Part shown: one piece after another, positions 59,749 to 64,000 of the stretch
Position numbering within the stretch: the stretch's first letter is position 1
How the letters are laid out: every line of letters begins with the position of its first letter
NCBI GenBank assembly: GCA_034931985.1
Contig: JAYGHB010000001.1
Coordinates: forward strand, 310,001 to 374,000
Reading direction: 5' to 3'
Length of the DNA: 64,000 bases
Origin: Halotia wernerae
Lineage (GTDB): Bacteria; Cyanobacteriota; Cyanobacteriia; Cyanobacteriales; Nostocaceae
Notes under the pieces: generated by a model
Told to the model about the DNA's origin: nothing
Database searches by the model: none
What the model saw: the letters and a program-made list of their open reading frames with translations, nothing else
Translations under genes and position numbers: made by a program

Positions 59749-60519
59749 CTACTGTTCGAGGCCGGAGGCGAGCAGCCAATCGCCGATCGGCTTCACTTGG
59801 CTGCCGACCATGTCGCGGCCGGTGACGACCGGCACGTTTGCCGCGCGCGCCATCGCAGCGAGGCGCGTCTTGGGCGGATCGGCGACGATATCGGCGACGC
59901 ACACCGCTTTTGCGATCTGAGCTTCGTCGAACGGCGACATATCGCCGTCGCGCATGCCGAGCGGCGTGGCGTTGACCAGGATGTCATGATCGCCCCCGTC
60001 ATACGCCGCGACGGGGCCCAATTCACGCAGACTTTCGACCGCTTTGGCAACCGCCGCGGCGCTCGCGTCCGAAATCGCCAAACGCTTGCAGCCATGCGCC
60101 AGGATCGCCTGGGCGATCGGCAGCCCCGCCCCGCCGATCCCGGCGAGCAGGATATTCGACGTGGCGACCGGCACGTTACGCACCAGCAACGCGTTGACCA
60201 GCGCGATACCGTCATACTGCGCGCCGACCAAGCGACCGCCGGGGCCGCGCTTGGCCGCGTTGACGCTGCCCGCCCGGCGCGCAACGGCCGAAATATTCTC
60301 AAGATATGGAATGATCGTGCGCTTATGCGGCATCGTGACGAGCAAGCCGTCGATCGAACTGTCCGCATTCGCCGCCGACATGAAGGCGTCGAGATCGCCC
60401 GGATCGACATGGCGCGTTTCGATCTCGGCCGCGACGCCGATCCCGCGCAAGTATTCCGTCAGCAAGGCGGGCGTGCGCACGGTCGTCACCGGCGCGCCGA
60501 TCATCACATAGCGCTTCAT
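59749..60519 (-). CDS. Shikimate dehydrogenase-like (AroE-family) protein with altered substrate site
   Basis: A 256-residue AroE-fold dehydrogenase. The catalytic Lys (LLVTMPHKR), Asn (GSVNA) and Asp (GAQYDGIALV) of AroE are present, and ILLAGIGGAGLPIAQAIL is the NAD(P)-binding loop. In AroE two serines bind the substrate carboxylate (SxSP); here the aligned positions are GAPVTTVRTP, with Val and Thr. It probably acts on a related hydroxy acid, not on shikimate in the aromatic pathway. It lies four bases downstream of the ABC ATPase gene, so its substrate may be what that importer brings in. Confidence 0.85.
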   Translation of the reverse strand: MKRYVMIGAPVTTVRTPALLTEYLRGIGVAAEIETRHVDPGDLDAFMSAANADSSIDGLLVTMPHKRTIIPYLENISAVARRAGSVNAAKRGPGGRLVGAQYDGIALVNALLVRNVPVATSNILLAGIGGAGLPIAQAILAHGCKRLAISDASAAAVAKAVESLRELGPVAAYDGGDHDILVNATPLGMRDGDMSPFDEAQIAKAVCVADIVADPPKTRLAAMARAANVPVVTGRDMVGSQVKPIGDWLLASGLEQ

Positions 60520-60523
60520 GGCC

Positions 60524-61306
60524 TCACTTGAACTTGTAGACGCCGAGCTTCTCGAAGATCGAATAAATCCGGTTCGCGTATTTCGTGAATTCCGGATACT
60601 CGCCCAGATGCGCCGGGCGCGGCCGGGGCAGATCGATCTTGATCTCCTCGACGATCGTGCCGGGCCCCTTCGACATGACCAGCACGCGATCGCTGAGGCC
60701 CACCGCCTCGTCGATCGAGTGCGTGATGAATAGCACGGTCTTGCGCGTGTCGAGCCACAGCATTTCCAGATCGTGGCGGATCTGGGTGCGGCTGATCGCG
60801 TCGAGCGCGCCGAAGGGCTCGTCCATCAGAAGCATCGATGGATCGTGGACGAGCGCTCGCGCGATCGAGACCCGCTGGCGCATGCCGCCCGACAACTGCC
60901 AGGGATAGCGGTTCTCGGCGCCCTTGAGATTGAGACGCTCGAACAGCGATTCCGCGCGCGCTTGGATGACCGACTTGTCGAGGCCGCGGATTTCCTGCTG
61001 CAGCATGACGTTCTTCATCGCCGTGCGGAAATCGAGCAGCAGGTGATCCTGGAACACGATGCCGACTTCGGTGATCGGCTTGGTGAGCGGTTTGCCGTCG
61101 ACCTCGATGCTGCCTTGGGTGACGGGCTCGAGGCCCGAGGCAAGCAGCAGCGTCGTGCTCTTGCCGCAGCCCGACGGGCCGATCAAGCTGACGAACTCGC
61201 CCGGCTTGATGTCGAGATCGATCGGCCCCAGCGCGTGATAGGCGGAGCTGTCGCTGCCGTACACCTTGGTGATGCCGCGCGCGACGATGGAGGCGCCTGT
61301 CGTCAT
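60524..61306 (-). CDS. NitT/TauT-type ABC transporter ATP-binding protein
   Basis: A 260-residue ATPase of the nitrate/taurine/thiamine-precursor class. It has Walker A (GPSGCGKSTTLLL), Q-loop (IVFQDHLLLDFRT), signature LSGGMRQR, Walker B (MLLMDEPFGALD) and H-loop (THSIDEA). The segment PRPRPAHLGEYPEF near the end is common in this class. It serves both permeases of the cluster. Substrate is unknown. Confidence 0.93.
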   Translation of the reverse strand: MTTGASIVARGITKVYGSDSSAYHALGPIDLDIKPGEFVSLIGPSGCGKSTTLLLASGLEPVTQGSIEVDGKPLTKPITEVGIVFQDHLLLDFRTAMKNVMLQQEIRGLDKSVIQARAESLFERLNLKGAENRYPWQLSGGMRQRVSIARALVHDPSMLLMDEPFGALDAISRTQIRHDLEMLWLDTRKTVLFITHSIDEAVGLSDRVLVMSKGPGTIVEEIKIDLPRPRPAHLGEYPEFTKYANRIYSIFEKLGVYKFK

Positions 61307-61331
61307 TCTCGATCGGTCCTGTTGCTAAAGA

Positions 61332-62123
61332 TCAAGCGTGCCGCGGACGGTTCCACGGCATCAGAAACTTTTCGGCCGCGAGCATCGCGCCGTTGAACAC
61401 CAGCGCCACCAGCGCCGTCGCGATCAAGCCGCTGAACATCAACTCCATATCCATGAAGCTGGACGCGCGCATGATCATGAAGCCGAGGCCGGCACTGGAG
61501 CCGATGAATTCGGCGATGATGACGCCTTCGACCGCCTTCACGATGCCGATCTTCATGCCGGCGAAGATGTAGCCCATCGCGGCGGGCAAGCGGACATAGC
61601 GGAAGGTCTGGAAGGCCGAAGCGCCCATCGAGCGGGTGATGTAGCGCAACCGAGGATCCGTCGCGCGGAAGCCCGACATGCTGTCGACCAGGATCGGGAA
61701 GAAGCACATCAGGAAAACGATGAAGACCGCGACCGCCGGGCTCACGCCGAACCACACGATCAGGATCGGCCCGATCACGGTCTTGGGCATGATGTTGAGG
61801 AAGACGATGACCGGGAACAAGCCGCGTTCGAGCGTACCGACCGAGATGATGGCAAGTGCGAGCGGCACCGCGACCAGCACGGCCATGCCGAAGCCCAGCG
61901 CGATCGACACCGACGTCGCCCACGCTTGGGCGAGCACCGTCATCCGATCCACGACAAGACGCGCGAGGAAATCCGAAGGCTTGGGCAGGATATAGAGCGG
62001 CACGTCGTTGATCCGCACCAGCGCTTCCCATACGCCAAGGCATAACGCGACCGCGAGCGTGGGATAAGCGATCCACGCGATCCAGGCGGTGCGTTGGCGG
62101 AAGGTTTTCATCGGGGCGGTCAT
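61332..62123 (-). CDS. NitT/TauT-type ABC transporter permease (first)
   Basis: A 263-residue inner-membrane permease with about six helices. YILPKPSDFLARLV follows helix 1, the EAA loop is ITRSMGASAFQTFRYVRLPAAMGYIFAGMKIGI, and VEGVIIAEFIGSSAGLGFMI follows. It is paralogous to the second permease at 63237-63989, suggesting a heterodimeric channel. It is separated from the receptor gene by a hairpin at 62156-62195. Confidence 0.93.
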   Translation of the reverse strand: MTAPMKTFRQRTAWIAWIAYPTLAVALCLGVWEALVRINDVPLYILPKPSDFLARLVVDRMTVLAQAWATSVSIALGFGMAVLVAVPLALAIISVGTLERGLFPVIVFLNIMPKTVIGPILIVWFGVSPAVAVFIVFLMCFFPILVDSMSGFRATDPRLRYITRSMGASAFQTFRYVRLPAAMGYIFAGMKIGIVKAVEGVIIAEFIGSSAGLGFMIMRASSFMDMELMFSGLIATALVALVFNGAMLAAEKFLMPWNRPRHA

Positions 62124-62155
62124 ACTGGGGCGTTCGCTCGATCTGAAAACGGATC

Positions 62156-62195
62156 CCGGCGGCGCGGAAGGATCGCTCCCCCTCGACGCCGCCGG
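62156..62195 (-). terminator. Hairpin after the NMT1-type receptor gene
   Basis: Arms CCGGCGGCG (62156-62164) and CGCCGCCGG (62187-62195) form a perfect 9-bp stem. It sits ten bases beyond the receptor stop and before the permease gene on the same strand. No immediate T-run follows (GGATCCGTTTTC on the transcript), so it is more likely a 3' stabiliser or weak attenuator than a full terminator. The dppA-type gene has a similar arrangement. Confidence 0.5.
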
Positions 62196-62204
62196 AAAAC
62201 CCGA

Positions 62205-63203
62205 TTACGGGCAGAGAACCGGCGTCGCCGGCAGATAGGCGCTGGTGTAGTAGTTCGTGATCGGCTTGTCGGTCGGGAAGCCCATCGCGGTGGTCATCAC
62301 CTCGTAGGTCTTCTGCCAGACTTCCGGCTTGGTCGCGCCGATGGTGTCGCCCTTGCCCGCAGGGCAAACCGACGCGAAGCTATAGACCGCGCCCTTCAGC
62401 AGATCTTCCTTCGACTTCTCCATGTCGGGGAACAGCGCCTTCAGCGCGTCGACCGAAGCGGACGGATCCTTGATCGCCGCTTCCCAGCCCTTCGCCGTGG
62501 CGGCGACGAACTTTCTGTAGACGTCGGGCCGCGCGGCCAGCTTGTCGTCGCGCGCGACCAGGCTGAGCGAGATCAGCGGCACGCCGTTGTCGTAGAAGTA
62601 AATGACGCTGGCCTTCCGACCCTGCGCCGCCAGCGGCACCACGATGTTCTCCGGCGTTTCGGCGACGGCGTCGACGCCGCCCGACGTCAGCAGCCCGAGG
62701 CTCGCGGCCTGGGCGGCCGAAACGATCGTGACCGAGGATTCGGGAATGCCGTTCGCCTTCAAGAACAACGGCACGAGCGGCACGACGGCCGCACCCGGCG
62801 CCACGGCGATTTTCTTCCCGGCCAAGTCCTTCGGCGTCTTAATGCCAGAAGAGTCGAGGAAGTTGATACCGAACTGGCCGGCCTTCCAGATCGTCGAAAC
62901 GATCTTGATGGGGGCACCCTTCGATGCGGCGTTGAGGATCGCACCCGCATCGGCGAGTCCCAGATCGCTCTGCCCCGTCGCGACGAGCTGGGCGGCAACG
63001 CCGGAACCACGGCCTTCCTGCAGCACGACTTCGAGGCCCTCGGCGGCGTAATAGCCGTTCTTCTGCGCCATCGCGAAGCCCAGATGCGCGGAATCCGCGC
63101 GCCAGTTCATCGTCAGCGTCAGCTTTTCGGCGGCGACCGCCGAAGCCGCCGACGCCAGCACCAGGCCGGCCGCCATTGCGGCGAGTTTCGTGAATTTATT
63201 CAT
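62205..63203 (-). CDS. NMT1/THI5-like ABC transporter substrate-binding protein
   Basis: A 332-residue periplasmic receptor. The Sec leader MNKFTKLAAMAAGLVLASAASAVAA precedes KLTLTMNWRADSAHLGFAMAQKNGYYAAEGL, the ThiY/SsuA/THI5-like N-terminus. VAPGAAVVPLVPLFLKANGI and a C-terminal YYTSAYLPATPVLCP follow. An AGGAGG site lies six bases before the ATG. It lies between the two permease genes. The ligand could be a pyrimidine, aromatic acid or sulfonate; the AroE-like gene downstream suggests a cyclic hydroxy acid, but that is a guess. Confidence 0.9.
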   Translation of the reverse strand: MNKFTKLAAMAAGLVLASAASAVAAEKLTLTMNWRADSAHLGFAMAQKNGYYAAEGLEVVLQEGRGSGVAAQLVATGQSDLGLADAGAILNAASKGAPIKIVSTIWKAGQFGINFLDSSGIKTPKDLAGKKIAVAPGAAVVPLVPLFLKANGIPESSVTIVSAAQAASLGLLTSGGVDAVAETPENIVVPLAAQGRKASVIYFYDNGVPLISLSLVARDDKLAARPDVYRKFVAATAKGWEAAIKDPSASVDALKALFPDMEKSKEDLLKGAVYSFASVCPAGKGDTIGATKPEVWQKTYEVMTTAMGFPTDKPITNYYTSAYLPATPVLCP

Positions 63204-63236
63204 CGTTTCCTCCTTCGTTGAACTTCGTTGGTTGGT

Positions 63237-63989
63237 TTACTTGCGCCGCCAGGGCAGCAGCAATTTCTCGAGCGACGCCATCGCGTAGCTCAACGCCACA
63301 CCGATCGCCGACGCGACGACCAGCGTGGCGAAGATCAGCGGCGTGTCCTTGTTGTCCATCGCGCGCAGCACGATGTAGCCGAGCCCGTTGTTCGAGTTCA
63401 TCCACTCGACGACGATGACGACGGTCACCGCGATGACGATCGTGGTCTTGAAGCCGGAGAAGATCGCGGGCGCCGCCGCCGGCAATTCGATGTAGCGGAA
63501 GGTCTGCCACCACGACGCGTTCATCGAACGGCTCAAGTAAAACAAGCGACGGTCCGCCGCCTTGAACCCCGCCACGCCGTCGACCAGCACGGGGAAGAAA
63601 GTGATTAGCGCCGTCAGCAGGATCTTGGGGAAATCGGCGTAGCCGAACCACACCAGCATCATCGGCGCCAGCGTGATCTTGGGCAGGCCCTGGATGAACA
63701 CGACCAGCGGATAGAGCAGCATTTCGCAGCGCCGCGAATTCGCGATCAGATAAGCAAGGATCAGGCCCGGAATTGCGCCCGCGACGAAGCCGTAGATGAT
63801 GAGGCGCGTGGTGATCAACCCGTGCGTGACGAAGCGCGGATACTCGTTGACCACGCGCATCAGGAAGTTCGACGGTGCGGGCAGCACGAAGGTCGGCAGC
63901 GCAAAGACGCGCACGACCAGTTCCCACAGCAGTAGCATTCCGGCGAACCACAGCACGGGCTCGCGAATACGGGCGAAAGCGGTATTCAT
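63237..63989 (-). CDS. NitT/TauT-type ABC transporter permease (second)
   Basis: A 250-residue permease with five to six helices. FVLPAPSNFLMRVVNEYP corresponds to YILPKPSDFLARLV of the other permease, and the EAA loop is LSRSMNASWWQTFRYIELPAAAPAIFSGFKTTI. Two distinct permeases in one NitT-type system suggest a heterodimer. Its ATG overlaps a stop at 63986-63988 that probably ends the preceding gene. Confidence 0.92.
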   Translation of the reverse strand: MNTAFARIREPVLWFAGMLLLWELVVRVFALPTFVLPAPSNFLMRVVNEYPRFVTHGLITTRLIIYGFVAGAIPGLILAYLIANSRRCEMLLYPLVVFIQGLPKITLAPMMLVWFGYADFPKILLTALITFFPVLVDGVAGFKAADRRLFYLSRSMNASWWQTFRYIELPAAAPAIFSGFKTTIVIAVTVVIVVEWMNSNNGLGYIVLRAMDNKDTPLIFATLVVASAIGVALSYAMASLEKLLLPWRRK

Positions 63990-64000
63990 GCGGGGGCCAT
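63986..64000 (-). CDS. Probable 3' end of an upstream operon gene (only last codons visible)
   Basis: On the minus strand the last bases read ATG GCC CCC GCA TGA, a frame ending with a TGA that overlaps the ATG of the second permease (ATGA). This matches the coupling used throughout the window, so an operon gene probably continues beyond base 64000. It could equally be chance, and nothing about its function is visible. Confidence 0.35.
   Translation of the reverse strand: MAPA

Noticed and set aside
1..64000. CRISPR arrays, insertion sequences, prophage genes, rRNA and tRNA genes
   Set aside because: No direct-repeat arrays, transposase or integrase motifs, phage structural genes or tRNA-like cloverleafs were noticed. 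Nearly all sequence is accounted for by metabolic, transport and regulatory genes.

Overview
This is a dense, GC-rich stretch of bacterial chromosome with about 60 protein genes and no gap over 300 bp. I see no rRNA, tRNA, CRISPR array, transposase or phage gene. The gene families point to an alphaproteobacterium, possibly Rhodospirillales-like: the oxygen-dependent cobalamin route (CobG, CobF and a CbiG-CobJ fusion), TRAP and Opp-type importers, and an MdtABC-type pump with a NodT-like outer-membrane lipoprotein. The taxonomic call is inference. Genes are packed into operons where start and stop codons usually overlap (ATGA, GTGA or TGATG). Five of ten convergent gene pairs overlap by exactly four bases at their stops.

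Layout. 1-2116: end of a sensor kinase plus its NtrC-type sigma54 activator. 2132-13741: a peptidoglycan-recycling region, with AnmK, a Dpp-type peptide importer, a GNAT protein, a GntR regulator, MurQ, a DMT transporter, a BadF-type sugar kinase and MurA. A TGGTATT(G/A)T motif occurs in both divergent promoters and may be the GntR operator. 13978-21671: a six-gene operon (aconitase-like large and small subunits, a methylisocitrate-lyase-like enzyme, HyuB, HyuA, an isochorismatase-fold protein without its cysteine) that ends against a GntR-UTRA regulator. 21740-35905: a wider catabolic region with a flavoprotein dehydrogenase, a TRAP transporter, an alpha/beta hydrolase, two CMD-like paralogues, and a seven-gene operon (methyltransferase, M24 peptidase-fold enzyme, SDR, two small cysteine-containing proteins, ureidoglycolate-lyase-like protein, GMC oxidoreductase).

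35902-43876: a TrmH-type RNA methylase, then corrin-ring genes cobK, cbiG-cobJ, cobI, cobH, cobG, cobL and cobF. 43970-50657: a divergent locus with an Opp/Nik-type importer on one side and a COG0523 GTPase plus a DUF1826-like protein on the other. The shared intergenic region holds two palindromes that look like Zur boxes, so I read this as a zinc-starvation locus and not as part of cobalamin synthesis. 50869-59748: a four-gene RND efflux operon. 59749-64000: an NMT1/THI5-type ABC importer with two permeases, followed by an AroE-like dehydrogenase with a changed substrate site.

The strongest candidates for undescribed biology are the putative Zur-controlled Opp/Nik-type importer, the aconitase/lyase/hydantoinase operon, and the seven-gene methyltransferase-to-GMC operon.
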